A stretch of DNA of 64,000 nt, taken from an uncultured Flavobacteriales bacterium (GTDB taxonomy: Bacteria; Bacteroidota; Bacteroidia; Flavobacteriales; BACL11). The position numbers and the translations under genes are program-made. How positions within the stretch are numbered: position 1 is the stretch's first letter; each line of letters begins with the position of its first letter. Below the pieces are notes generated by a model. That model was not told where the DNA came from. It worked only from the letters and a program-made list of their open reading frames with translations, and searched no databases. Below, piece after piece: positions 36,801 through 44,339 of the stretch. The stretch lies in NCBI GenBank assembly GCA_905478765.1, contig CAJQJY010000004.1, forward strand, positions 62,001 through 126,000, in the 5' to 3' direction.

Positions 36801-37188
36801 TAGCTATAATCAAATCATTATCAGAATTTTCCTCATCAGTTAATTCTAAAATATTTGTAAGTTTATCATCAACAGAATTGAAATGTATTCCAATGATTTT
36901 AGCCGCTTGTTTATGTGAGATTATTTCTCCTAATTGAAGTAAATGTAAAAGTGGAATTACAATATATTTTACCCCAATAATCAGGTTAATAATTATGTAT
37001 GTCCAAAAGAAAAAAGTTCTAACACCAACTCCTGCTTTCGAAAAATGCTCAATAATTGAGAAAATAAGGAAGAAAATAATTAATACTGCAACACTATAAA
37101 TACCTCCTTTAATCAGCTGATTTTGATAGTATTTTTGTATAAAATTATTCAGCTTTTTGAACAATTCTGATGTAGCGTTTCTTCTCAT
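33889..37188 (-). CDS. DUF4175 family large membrane-anchored coiled-coil protein
   Basis: 1099 residues. Hydrophobic segments lie near 24-42, 55-80 and 155-172. A beta-rich probable extracytoplasmic region (about 180-480) and a very long Lys/Glu/Gln-rich coiled coil (about 490-1085) follow. A short Cys-Asn-Lys-Pro segment near 905-925 has three regularly spaced cysteines. DUF4175 proteins are widespread in Bacteroidota and have no established function. A mechanical or scaffold role in the envelope is only inferred. It is first in an operon with ybeY and mnmG and has its own promoter. The complementary strand shows spurious open frames caused by the biased codon content. Confidence 0.82.
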   Translation of the reverse strand: MRRNATSELFKKLNNFIQKYYQNQLIKGGIYSVAVLIIFFLIFSIIEHFSKAGVGVRTFFFWTYIIINLIIGVKYIVIPLLHLLQLGEIISHKQAAKIIGIHFNSVDDKLTNILELTDEENSDNDLIIASIDQKMADIKPVNFNSAIDFRTNKKYVKWVLIPILIIGLFFVSGKQYILTESSARIVKHNTFFEPKAPFNYQINEELKCIQFEDYLLKTKVTGNEIPSKVQILINDNRFNLKSKGNNEFEYLFKHVNSDIDFHLLAGGYKSKLYTLKSLLQPKVVAIQVSINHPNYTKKSKEIILNNGDILVSEGSIVNWIISLQNTTNSSFVLDKKEVKISNNYKLKFQTQVLENSSYQIISKNNNNLIDTLNYSIRVIKDEYPHILVSQTYDTLNTQFIFNGEVQDDYLLEKLEFTYKIKSKDSTNNISKSIQVNRTSKEVFFYTFNFNDLLLNPGDEVDYHFKIWDNDGVNGSKFTKSQNFKYTAASTDDLIKKKDAENEKTKSGLNKSISLAEEIQKDIDELNKTILEKKKIGWEEKQKAKEILKKQKQLEKQIKDTQKKNTENLKNKEKLNSSILEKQKKLEELMNKVLDTEMKDLLKEMEEMMDNADKEKLKDLLDKLDKENVDLERELDRELELFKQLEFEQKVEETLDKITELKEAQKKLQKETESGEKTIEELAKEQEELSKKMEEIKKDLQDLRKKNMDLEQKNELPNTQKSEKDIKQEMQKSSDALKKGQKKISKKSQQSAIEKMEELEENLKSMQESSGENKPKEDMETLRKILENLVTLSFDQEGLITKVNNTPRNSPEFVKMVQQQNKLADDSKIIEDSLFALSKRVVQIQATINKEIASIKSNMLKATKELENRDVDKAAERQQFVMTATNNLALLLSEILEQMQKDLEMPQSKCNKPKNCNKPNPNCRKPSMSEMKKAQKKLNKEMEKGKNGKKGKGKKKGEKQSKALMQLAKQQEQIRKQLMELRDEIGDNGEKGKIDKIIEDMEENERDIINNSITQQTINRQEEILTRLLEAENAKREQDEDDKRKATEWEFEPDNTTEKYIEYKKKKEKEEELLKTTPIQLTPFYKKKVNSYFNSLIKEN

Positions 37189-37193
37189 TGATG

Positions 37194-37201
37194 CAAAAAT
37201 A
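37194..37201 (-). promoter_or_regulatory. TAnnTTTG -7 box 5 bases before the DUF4175 gene
   Basis: TATTTTTG on the minus strand ends 5 bases before the ATG at 37188, so the transcript would be nearly leaderless. Confidence 0.5.
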
Positions 37202-37242
37202 CAATTTTAATATGCATATAATTACTTATATCAGATAAACAC

Positions 37243-37250
37243 TATCTTTG
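37243..37250 (+). promoter_or_regulatory. TAnnTTTG -7 box before gltX
   Basis: TATCTTTG followed by a 21-base A-rich leader to the ATG at 37272. This supports 37272 over the earlier in-frame codon at 37248, which would lie inside the box. Confidence 0.55.
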
Positions 37251-37271
37251 CCACTCAAAATAATAATAAAG

Positions 37272-38795
37272 ATGTCAGAAGTAAGAGTAAGATTTGCGCC
37301 AAGCCCGACAGGCCCATTACATATTGGAGGAGTTAGAACAGCATTATATAATTACCTTTTTGCTAAAAATCAAGGAGGCAAAATGATATTGCGTATTGAG
37401 GACACCGATCAAACAAGATTTGTAGAAGGTGCTGAAGAGTATTTAATTGATGCACTAAAATGGTGTGGAATTGAACTAGATGAATCAGTTGTTGATGGTG
37501 GTGAGTATGGTCCTTACAAGCAATCAGAAAGAAAAGAAATGTACTTACCTTACGCTAAACAATTGGTTAAAAATGGTTTCGCCTATTATGCTTTTGATAC
37601 TTCAGAGGAACTAACTGCAATGAGAGATCGAATGAAAGCTGCTGGAGTTCCTTCTCCACAATACAATGCTGTTACTCGTACTACTATGCAAAACTCTTTA
37701 GCTTTATCAGAAGATGAAGTAAGTAAGAGATTGGAAGCGGGAGATCCTTATGCTATCAGAATAAAAATGCCTAGAAATGAAGAGGTAAAACTAAACGATA
37801 TTATTAGAGGATGGGTTGTTGTAAACACCAATCATATGGATGATAAAGTTATCTTCAAATCTGATGGAATGCCAACTTATCATTTGGCCAATGTAGTAGA
37901 TGATTATGACATGAAAATCTCTCATGTGATTAGAGGGGAAGAGTGGTTGCCATCTGCACCCTTACATGTTTTGTTATATAAATATTTAGGTTGGGAAGAT
38001 AAAATGCCACAGTTCGCACATTTGCCATTAATTTTAAAACCAGATGGAAATGGAAAATTAAGTAAGAGAGATGGAGATAGATTAGGATTCCCGGTTTTCC
38101 CAACTCAGTGGACTAACCCTGAAACAAAAGAAATAAGTTCAGGATATAGAGAAGGTGGATATATAAAAGAAGCATTTATAAATATGCTGTCTTTTTTAGG
38201 ATGGAATCCAGGTACTACGCAAGAGATTTTCTCAATGGAGGAATTGATTGAATCATTCAGTTTAGATAGAGTAGGGAAGGCAGGAGCAAAGTTTGATTTT
38301 GACAAAACAAGATGGTTCAATCAGCAGTATTTAAGAGCAAAATCAGCAGAAGTATTAGCGAAAGATTTACAAGTTATCCTAAAAGAAAATGGAGTAGAAG
38401 CAGAAGATAATTTTGTAGCAACTGTTTGTGAGCAACTGAAAGAAAGAGCCACTTTTGTAAAAGATATGTGGGAGGAAGGAAGGTATTATTTTGAAGCTCC
38501 TACATCTTATAATGCGAAAACTATCCGTAAAAAATGGAAAGAAGACACTCCAAAATATGTATTGGAATTAAAAGATAGATTAGCAGGATTAGCTGATTTC
38601 TCTTCTGAAAGTATTGAGGTAGAATTCAAAAAATACTTGGAAGAAAACGAACTAGGAATGGGTAAATTATTACCTGCTTTTAGAGTTTCTTTAACGGGAC
38701 TTGGCATGGGACCTTCTTTATTTGATATTGCATCACTTTTAGGAAAAGAAGAGACGATTAAGAGAATGGAAACTGCTTTAGAAAAAATCAACTAA
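37272..38795 (+). CDS. gltX: Glutamyl-tRNA synthetase
   Basis: Class I synthetase for Glu, 507 residues from ATG 37272 (M-S-E-V-R-V-R-F-A-P-S-P-T-G). Signature motifs are H-I-G-G (the HIGH class) at about 16-19 and K-L-S-K-R-D-G (the KMSKS class) near 262. With gatA at 3931 it suggests a nondiscriminating enzyme that also makes Glu-tRNA(Gln), but the discriminating residues cannot be judged by eye. The stop overlaps the folB ATG by one base. Confidence 0.97.
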   Translation: MSEVRVRFAPSPTGPLHIGGVRTALYNYLFAKNQGGKMILRIEDTDQTRFVEGAEEYLIDALKWCGIELDESVVDGGEYGPYKQSERKEMYLPYAKQLVKNGFAYYAFDTSEELTAMRDRMKAAGVPSPQYNAVTRTTMQNSLALSEDEVSKRLEAGDPYAIRIKMPRNEEVKLNDIIRGWVVVNTNHMDDKVIFKSDGMPTYHLANVVDDYDMKISHVIRGEEWLPSAPLHVLLYKYLGWEDKMPQFAHLPLILKPDGNGKLSKRDGDRLGFPVFPTQWTNPETKEISSGYREGGYIKEAFINMLSFLGWNPGTTQEIFSMEELIESFSLDRVGKAGAKFDFDKTRWFNQQYLRAKSAEVLAKDLQVILKENGVEAEDNFVATVCEQLKERATFVKDMWEEGRYYFEAPTSYNAKTIRKKWKEDTPKYVLELKDRLAGLADFSSESIEVEFKKYLEENELGMGKLLPAFRVSLTGLGMGPSLFDIASLLGKEETIKRMETALEKIN

Positions 38796-39148
38796 TGGGA
38801 TTAATTACTGTAGAAGGAATTCGAGTTTTTGCACATCATGGTCATTTACCTGAAGAAGCTGTATTGGGCGGACATTTTATCGTAAATGTTTTGGTGGAAG
38901 CGGATACAACTGAAGTGGAGAAAACAGATGATTTAAATGACACAGTGGACTATGTGAAAATCATAGAAATTGTAAAACAGCAAATGGCCATTCGTTCGAA
39001 TATGATAGAACATCCTGCAAAGAGAATTGTAGATGCAATTTTACCTTTAAATAAAGTGCAAAAAGTAACAGTAGAGGTGGAAAAAATTCAACCTCCAATT
39101 GATGCAACATTTGATAAAATTTCAGTGACTACTGAAGGGACTAACTAA
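38795..39148 (+). CDS. folB: Dihydroneopterin aldolase
   Basis: A 117-residue folate-pathway enzyme that converts 7,8-dihydroneopterin to 6-hydroxymethyl-7,8-dihydropterin and glycolaldehyde. The N-terminus G-L-I-T-V-E-G-I-R-V-F-A-H-H-G and the conserved D-D-L-N-D-T-V-D-Y match FolB. The early Tyr of some homologues is Phe/His here. Translationally coupled to gltX (one-base overlap). Its last 4 bases overlap the convergent glyS stop region. Confidence 0.92.
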   Translation: MGLITVEGIRVFAHHGHLPEEAVLGGHFIVNVLVEADTTEVEKTDDLNDTVDYVKIIEIVKQQMAIRSNMIEHPAKRIVDAILPLNKVQKVTVEVEKIQPPIDATFDKISVTTEGTN

Positions 39149-40680
39149 GCTAGATATTTAGCAATATTTACTTTTTCAGCAATAATTGAGAGTAGTTTCT
39201 CTACTGAGATTCTTTCTTGTATCATAGTATCTCTATCTCGTAAAGTAACCGTATTGTCTTCTAAAGTTTGATGGTCAACTGTAATACAGAAAGGAGTTCC
39301 TATTGCATCTTGTCTTCTGTATCTTTTTCCTATCGAATCCTTTTCTTCATACTGGCAATTGAAATCAAGTTGTAACATTTTCATTATTTCTCTTGCTTTT
39401 TCTGGCATTCCATCTTTTTTAGTAAGCGGTAAGATAGCTGCTTTTATTGGAGCTAAAACTGCAGGAACTTTTAGGACTACTCTACTTTCTCCATTTTCTA
39501 ATTTTTCTTCACGGAAAGCATGACTTAGTACAGTAAGGAACATTCTGTCCAAGCCGATAGAAGTTTCTACTACATATGGGACATAGCTTTCTTCTAATTC
39601 AGGATCAAAATATTGTAATTTTTTGCCAGAATGTTCTTGATGTGCTTTCAAGTCAAAATCAGTACGAGAATGGATTCCTTCTAACTCTTTAAATCCGAAT
39701 GGGAATTTGAATTCAATATCGCTAGCAGCATTGGCATAATGTGCTAAATTTTCATGGTCATGAAAACGGTAATTATCTTCTCCCATTGCTAGTGAATTGT
39801 GCCATTTCATGCGGAATTCTTTCCAGTAATCGTACCATTTCATTTCTTCTCCTGGGCGAACAAAAAACTGCATTTCCATTTGTTCAAACTCTCGCATTCT
39901 GAAAATAAACTGACGCGCTACAATCTCATTACGGAAGGCTTTCCCAATTTGAGCAATCCCGAAAGGAATTTTCATTCTGGCCGTTTTCTGTATATTTAAA
40001 AAGTTCACAAAAATACCTTGTGCAGTTTCTGGTCTTAAATACAAATCAGAAGCACCATCAGTAGTAGCACCCATTTGTGTTTTAAACATCAAATTAAACT
40101 GACGAACATCCGTCCAATTATTAGTCCCAGAAACTGGGCATTTTATATCTAACTCTTCAATCAATGCTTTTACGCCTTCCAAATCTCCTGAAGAAAGAGA
40201 AGCATTCATTTTTTCATTTATAGAATCAATTTGTTTTTGCCTATCTAAAATTCTACCATTGGTAGTTACAAATTCTTCTTTGTTAAAAGCATCTCCAAAA
40301 CGCTTGGCAGCTTTCACACAATCTTTATCAATTTTAGCTTCAATTTTAGCAATATGATCTTCAATTAAAACATCAGCACGGTATCTTTTTTTAGAATCTT
40401 TATTGTCGACTAAAGGGTCATTAAAGGCATCAATATGTCCAGACGCTTTCCAGGTAGTAGGGTGCATAAAAATTGAGGAATCTAATCCCACAATATTCTC
40501 GTGCATATTCACCATTGACTTCCACCAATAGTTTTTAATGTTGTTTTTTAATTCTACTCCATTCGGACCATAATCGTAAGCAGCTGCTAAGCCATCATAA
40601 ATCTCGGAGGATTGAAAAACATAACCATACTCTTTTGCATGGGACACTACTTTTTTAAAGATATCTTCATAATTTGCCAT
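39145..40680 (-). CDS. glyS: Glycyl-tRNA synthetase (homodimeric alpha2 type)
   Basis: 511 residues, the eukaryote/archaea-like single-chain class IIa GlyRS (also called glyQS), not the alpha2beta2 type. The N-terminal W-K-A-S-G-H-I-D-A-F-N-D-P-L and Y-R-A-D are family marks. Motif 2 contains G-K-A-F-R-N-E-I, motif 3 is G-L-D-R-M-F, and the C-terminal anticodon-binding domain includes A-P-I-K-A-A-I-L-P-L. It is transcribed alone, from a box 4 bases before the ATG. Confidence 0.97.
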   Translation of the reverse strand: MANYEDIFKKVVSHAKEYGYVFQSSEIYDGLAAAYDYGPNGVELKNNIKNYWWKSMVNMHENIVGLDSSIFMHPTTWKASGHIDAFNDPLVDNKDSKKRYRADVLIEDHIAKIEAKIDKDCVKAAKRFGDAFNKEEFVTTNGRILDRQKQIDSINEKMNASLSSGDLEGVKALIEELDIKCPVSGTNNWTDVRQFNLMFKTQMGATTDGASDLYLRPETAQGIFVNFLNIQKTARMKIPFGIAQIGKAFRNEIVARQFIFRMREFEQMEMQFFVRPGEEMKWYDYWKEFRMKWHNSLAMGEDNYRFHDHENLAHYANAASDIEFKFPFGFKELEGIHSRTDFDLKAHQEHSGKKLQYFDPELEESYVPYVVETSIGLDRMFLTVLSHAFREEKLENGESRVVLKVPAVLAPIKAAILPLTKKDGMPEKAREIMKMLQLDFNCQYEEKDSIGKRYRRQDAIGTPFCITVDHQTLEDNTVTLRDRDTMIQERISVEKLLSIIAEKVNIAKYLA

Positions 40681-40684
40681 GACG

Positions 40685-40692
40685 CAAAAATA
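40685..40692 (-). promoter_or_regulatory. TAnnTTTG -7 box 4 bases before glyS
   Basis: TATTTTTG on the minus strand, then cgtc, then the glyS ATG at 40680. One of a symmetric pair in a 46-base divergent intergenic region. Confidence 0.6.
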
Positions 40693-40714
40693 GTAATTCT
40701 CTTATTTTATTATG

Positions 40715-40722
40715 TAGTTTTG
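40715..40722 (+). promoter_or_regulatory. TAnnTTTG -7 box 4 bases before the DUF3109 gene
   Basis: TAGTTTTG, then ccgt, then ATG at 40727. The mirror partner of the glyS box. Confidence 0.6.
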
Positions 40723-40726
40723 CCGT

Positions 40727-41293
40727 ATGATTCAAGTAGACAATAAAATTATTTCTTTAGATGTTTTTGAAAAGCACTTTATTTGCGATTTAAATGCGTG
40801 CAAAGGGGCTTGTTGTGTGGATGGAGATGCAGGAGCTCCATTGCTGGAAAAGGAAGTCACTATTTTAGAAGATATTTATGAACAGGTAAAGCCCTACATG
40901 GTACAAAAAGGGATTGATGTAGTGGATAAATTAGGGGTGGCTGTGCTTGATTCTGTGGGAGAAGTAACTACTCCACTTGTAAATAATAGAGAATGTGCTT
41001 TTGTAATTGAGGAAAAAGGAATTTCAAAATGTGCTATTGAAAAAGCTCACTTAGCTGGTAAAGTTGATTTTAAGAAACCAATTTCTTGTCATCTGTTTCC
41101 AATACGCATACAAGAATACCGAGATTTTGATGCAGTAAATTATGAAGAAATTAAAATCTGTGCACCTGCATGTAAATGTGGTAGTGAATTAGAAGTACCT
41201 GTTTATGCTTTCTTAAAAGAACCCCTTATCCGAAAATATGGTGAAGCTTGGTACAAGGAATTATTGAAGGCGGCTAAGTTATTTAGGAGTTAG
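40727..41293 (+). CDS. DUF3109 family cysteine-rich protein
   Basis: A 188-residue cytoplasmic protein with ten cysteines in a pattern suggesting a metal or Fe-S site: C20, C25, C29 and C30 (C-D-L-N-A-C-K-G-A-C-C), C90, C102, C121 (S-C-H-L-F-P-I-R) and C145/C149/C151. The arrangement resembles YkgJ/DUF3109-type zinc- or iron-chelating proteins. Function is unknown. Monocistronic; its stop abuts the stop of the convergent DUF3817 gene with no space for a terminator. Confidence 0.85.
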   Translation: MIQVDNKIISLDVFEKHFICDLNACKGACCVDGDAGAPLLEKEVTILEDIYEQVKPYMVQKGIDVVDKLGVAVLDSVGEVTTPLVNNRECAFVIEEKGISKCAIEKAHLAGKVDFKKPISCHLFPIRIQEYRDFDAVNYEEIKICAPACKCGSELEVPVYAFLKEPLIRKYGEAWYKELLKAAKLFRS

Positions 41294-41578
41294 TTATTTG
41301 TTCCCCTTTTTTAAATATTTCCAATCCACATAAAAAGTCCCAAAGGGTAAGAGGGACGCTAGTAATACAATTCCTAAATCTTTAACTCCCCAATTTTCAT
41401 TTTGTGTAATTAGAAATGCAAAAATTATATAAGTGACAAACAAAATACCGTGCGGCATACCTAGTAATTTTACATAAGTTTGGTCGCCTAATTGATATTT
41501 GAAGTACAAACCAAATGTCATTAAAAGGATATAAGAAACTCCTTCCAGAAGAGCTATTATTCTAAATGTATTTCTCAT
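41294..41578 (-). CDS. DUF3817 small membrane protein
   Basis: 94 residues with about three membrane helices. The N-terminal F-R-I-I-A-L-L-E-G-V-S-Y and the G-M-P-H-G-I-L-F motif are typical of DUF3817 (YdzA-like) proteins, whose function is not known. It begins 13 bases after gcdH on the same strand, so it is probably co-transcribed. Confidence 0.82.
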   Translation of the reverse strand: MRNTFRIIALLEGVSYILLMTFGLYFKYQLGDQTYVKLLGMPHGILFVTYIIFAFLITQNENWGVKDLGIVLLASLLPFGTFYVDWKYLKKGNK

Positions 41579-41591
41579 TTATCAGTTAATC

Positions 41592-42770
41592 CTACTTAAA
41601 TGCATTTTCACCCGTAATATCCATTCCAGTAATCAACAAGTGAATATCGTGTGTTCCTTCATAGGTAATTACAGATTCTAAATTCATCATATGTCTCATG
41701 ATAGAATATTCTCCTGTAATTCCCATAGCCCCTAAAATTTGTCTTGATTCTCTAGCAATATTAAGTGCCATATCCACATTGTTTCTCTTGCACATTGAAA
41801 TTTGTGCTGAGGTTGCTCTTCCTTCATTTCTTAACACCCCTAAACGCCAAGTTAATAATTGTGCTTTGGTGATTTCTGTAATCATTTCAGCCAATTTCTT
41901 TTGTTGTAATTGGTAACTTGCAATTGATTTTCCAAATTGAACTCTTTCTTTGGCATATCGTAATGCTGTGTCATAACAATCCATTGCAGTACCGATTGTC
42001 CCCCAAGCAATACCGTATCTTGCTGAATCTAAACAAGCTAGAGGGGCTCCTAAACCATCTTTATTCGGCAGGATATTATCTTTAGGTATTTTTACATTAT
42101 CAAATACTAATTCTCCAGTTGATGAGGCTCTCAAACTCCATTTCCCGTGAGTTTCAGGAGTAGTGAAACCTTCCATTCCTCTTTCTACTAATACTCCTTT
42201 TATTCTCCCTTCTTCATTTTTTGCCCATACTACAGCAACATGAGCAAAAGGTGCATTCGAAATCCACATTTTCGCACCATTTAAAATATAATGATCACCC
42301 ATGTCTTTAATATTGGTTGTCATTCCTCCAGGGTTTGATCCATGATCAGGCTCAGTTAATCCGAAACAACCCATAAATTCTCCAGTTGCTAATTTTGGTA
42401 AAAATTTCATTTTTTGTTCTTCACTACCATATTTCCATATTGGATACATTACTAATGAAGATTGAACAGATGAAGTAGAGCGAATCCCACTATCTCCTCT
42501 TTCCAATTCTTGCATTATCAGCCCGTAAGAAATTTGGTCTAATCCAGCACCACCGTAATCTGTAGGAATGTATGGTCCAAAGCCGCCAATTTCACCTAAT
42601 CCTTTTACAATTTGTTTTGGGAATTCTGCTTTTTGGCAAGCATCTTCTATAATTGGAGAAACCTCTCTTTTCACCCATTCTCTAGCGGCATCTCTAATCA
42701 TTTTATGCTCATCTGTTAGGAGATCATCCATTAAAAAATAATCAGGTGCTTGGTATAAATCTTGTGACAT
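41592..42770 (-). CDS. gcdH: Acyl-CoA dehydrogenase, glutaryl-CoA dehydrogenase type
   Basis: A 392-residue FAD flavoenzyme. The acyl-CoA dehydrogenase signatures are F-G-L-T-E-P-D-H-G-S-N-P and the C-terminal Y-E-G-T-H-D-I-H, whose Glu371 is the expected catalytic base. The R-S-T-S-S-V-Q-S-S-L segment and overall length fit glutaryl-CoA dehydrogenase, which oxidatively decarboxylates glutaryl-CoA to crotonyl-CoA in lysine/tryptophan breakdown. The exact substrate cannot be proven from sequence alone. No other lysine-catabolism gene is nearby. Confidence 0.86.
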   Translation of the reverse strand: MSQDLYQAPDYFLMDDLLTDEHKMIRDAAREWVKREVSPIIEDACQKAEFPKQIVKGLGEIGGFGPYIPTDYGGAGLDQISYGLIMQELERGDSGIRSTSSVQSSLVMYPIWKYGSEEQKMKFLPKLATGEFMGCFGLTEPDHGSNPGGMTTNIKDMGDHYILNGAKMWISNAPFAHVAVVWAKNEEGRIKGVLVERGMEGFTTPETHGKWSLRASSTGELVFDNVKIPKDNILPNKDGLGAPLACLDSARYGIAWGTIGTAMDCYDTALRYAKERVQFGKSIASYQLQQKKLAEMITEITKAQLLTWRLGVLRNEGRATSAQISMCKRNNVDMALNIARESRQILGAMGITGEYSIMRHMMNLESVITYEGTHDIHLLITGMDITGENAFK

Positions 42771-42789
42771 AATAGTTGTTAATTTTTGG

Positions 42790-42797
42790 CAAAAGTA
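42790..42797 (-). promoter_or_regulatory. TAnnTTTG -7 box before gcdH
   Basis: TACTTTTG on the minus strand with a 19-base leader to the ATG at 42770. Confidence 0.5.
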
Positions 42798-42832
42798 ATT
42801 TATTTTAATCGAATAGATGATATGATAAAATA

Positions 42833-42840
42833 TATCTTTG
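42833..42840 (+). promoter_or_regulatory. TAnnTTTG -7 box before the DUF4271 gene
   Basis: TATCTTTG lies 20 bases before the TTG at 42861. A second match, TAAATTTG at 42847-42854, lies 6 bases before it, so the true start point is ambiguous. Confidence 0.45.
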
Positions 42841-42860
42841 TATTATTAAATTTGTAAAAG

Positions 42861-43499
42861 TTGGCTTTAAGTAAAATTTTTTTTAATCAGGATATTTTCT
42901 TTGCATTATTATTAGTGTCTTTTTTTTTAATTGCATTGCTAAAAGGACTTTATTGGAAGCATGCTAAATTGCTTTTTATGGGAGTTTTTGCCCAAAGATA
43001 TGCCAATCAGTTTTTAAGAGAAGAAAATGCTTTTACAGAGAGAGTAAATGCAATTACTTTCTTTTTAATGTCAATTAATTTTACCCTCATTGTTTCAAAG
43101 ATAACTGAGTCAGTTGAATTACGTACAGTGGGGTTGATATTCATTTATGTTATTGTGTTTTTCTTTTTTAAAATAGGACTAATAAAGCTTTTAGGATTTA
43201 TTTTAAAAACAAAAGATCTTTCAAAACTTGCTGTATTTTTTTCTATGCTTTTTGATAGAACCTTAGGCTTTATTTTATTTCCTTTAGTTGTGTTGTTGTA
43301 TTTTTTTTCATTTGAAGTGTCAAATATAATTTTAGTAATATCTTGCATTTTATTTTTAATATTAGTTCTAATGAAGTTATTTTGGGTTTGGAAAATAGGA
43401 ACAAATGCATTCGGGCTTCCTCAGTTTTATATTTTTTTGTATCTTTGCACGCTCGAAATTTTCCCTCTTCTAATTCTAGGAAAGGGAGTTTTTTACTAA
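42861..43499 (+). CDS. DUF4271 integral membrane protein
   Basis: 212 residues with five or six hydrophobic segments. The C-terminal Y-I-F-L-Y-L-C-T-L-E-I-F-P-L-L-I-L is characteristic of DUF4271, a Bacteroidota-specific membrane family usually found directly before hemD-like genes, as here. Function unknown. TTG is the only reasonable start in this frame, supported by two upstream promoter boxes. The 3' end contains a further promoter box that probably serves hemD. Confidence 0.78.
   Translation: MALSKIFFNQDIFFALLLVSFFLIALLKGLYWKHAKLLFMGVFAQRYANQFLREENAFTERVNAITFFLMSINFTLIVSKITESVELRTVGLIFIYVIVFFFFKIGLIKLLGFILKTKDLSKLAVFFSMLFDRTLGFILFPLVVLLYFFSFEVSNIILVISCILFLILVLMKLFWVWKIGTNAFGLPQFYIFLYLCTLEIFPLLILGKGVFY
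43440..43447 (+). promoter_or_regulatory. Internal -7 box for hemD inside the DUF4271 coding region
   Basis: TATCTTTG, followed by cac, overlaps the last coding part of the DUF4271 gene and would give a leader of about 60 bases to hemD at 43514. Confidence 0.4.
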
Positions 43500-43513
43500 A
43501 AAAAGACAAAGAA

Positions 43514-44278
43514 ATGGCTGAACAAAAGAAGAAAGTAAAAACAATTTTAATTTCTCAACCAAAACCTGAAGGTAAATCACCTTATGCCAATTTGGAAAAA
43601 AAACATAAAGTAAAAATTGATTTTAGACCTTTTATGCATGTTGAGGAAATTACTGCAATGGAGTTTAAAGAACAAAGAATTTCTATCTTAAATCATGATG
43701 CTGTAATTTTTACTTCAAAAAATGCAATGGACCATTATTTTGGCATGATGGAGAAATTGAGACTTAGAGTTCCTGATTTTACAAAGTACTTTTGCGTTTC
43801 CGAAGCAATTGCACATTACTTACAAAACTTTATTACTTACCGTAAAAGAAAAGTATTTACAGGAGAGCAAACACTTGCAAGTTTAATTCCTATCATGCAA
43901 AAACATAAAGAATCTAAATTTATGTTTCCATGTTCTGATGTTTTGAAAAAACAAATGAATAAATCATTAGAAGAAAGTGGTTTGGATTATACGAAAGCAC
44001 AAATGTATAAAGTAGCATGTTCTGATCTTTCCGACCTATCTGATGTAAAATATGATGTATTAGTGTTTTTCAGTCCAACAGGGATAAAGTCACTTTTAGA
44101 AAATTTCCCTGATTTTAAACAAGATGAAACTCTTTTAGCAGTTTTTGGACCTACTACTATAAAATCAGTTGAAGATAATGGCTTAAGAGTTGATATTGCC
44201 GCTCCAAATAAAAAAGCACCGTCAATGTCTATGGCATTAGATCAATATATTAAAGAAGCAAATAAAAGAAAAAGATAA
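43514..44278 (+). CDS. hemD: Uroporphyrinogen-III synthase family protein
   Basis: 254 residues from the ATG at 43514. An open frame extends upstream to 43343, but that part overlaps the DUF4271 gene in another frame and has no family resemblance. The two-lobed HemD pattern is visible: I-L-I-S-Q-P-K-P near the start, V-I-F-T-S-K-N-A-M (about 73-81) and D-V-L-V-F-F-S-P-T-G-I-K-S-L in the second lobe. HemD cyclises hydroxymethylbilane for heme and siroheme synthesis. Bacteroidota members are divergent, and the family also occurs as non-enzymatic paralogues, so the enzymatic role is likely but not certain. An intrinsic terminator follows. Confidence 0.83.
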   Translation: MAEQKKKVKTILISQPKPEGKSPYANLEKKHKVKIDFRPFMHVEEITAMEFKEQRISILNHDAVIFTSKNAMDHYFGMMEKLRLRVPDFTKYFCVSEAIAHYLQNFITYRKRKVFTGEQTLASLIPIMQKHKESKFMFPCSDVLKKQMNKSLEESGLDYTKAQMYKVACSDLSDLSDVKYDVLVFFSPTGIKSLLENFPDFKQDETLLAVFGPTTIKSVEDNGLRVDIAAPNKKAPSMSMALDQYIKEANKRKR

Positions 44279-44300
44279 ATTCTTTGCAATAATATTTTTA

Positions 44301-44326
44301 AAAGGAGCTTTCGAGCTCCTTTTTTT
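44301..44326 (+). terminator. Rho-independent terminator after hemD
   Basis: A 9-base-pair perfect stem (aaaggagct / agctccttt) is closed by a stable ttcg tetraloop and followed by a T tract. It is the only clear intrinsic terminator I find in the window. It ends 13 bases before rnpA. Confidence 0.88.
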
Positions 44327-44327
44327 A

Positions 44328-44335
44328 TACTTTTA
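44328..44335 (+). promoter_or_regulatory. Near-consensus -7 box before rnpA, adjoining the terminator tail
   Basis: TACTTTTA differs from TAnnTTTG only at the last base and lies 4 bases before the rnpA ATG (44340). Confidence 0.3.
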
Positions 44336-44339
44336 AAAA

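Noticed and set aside
43343..43513. An N-terminal extension of hemD
   Set aside because: It overlaps DUF4271 in another frame, lacks family resemblance and precedes a better ATG.
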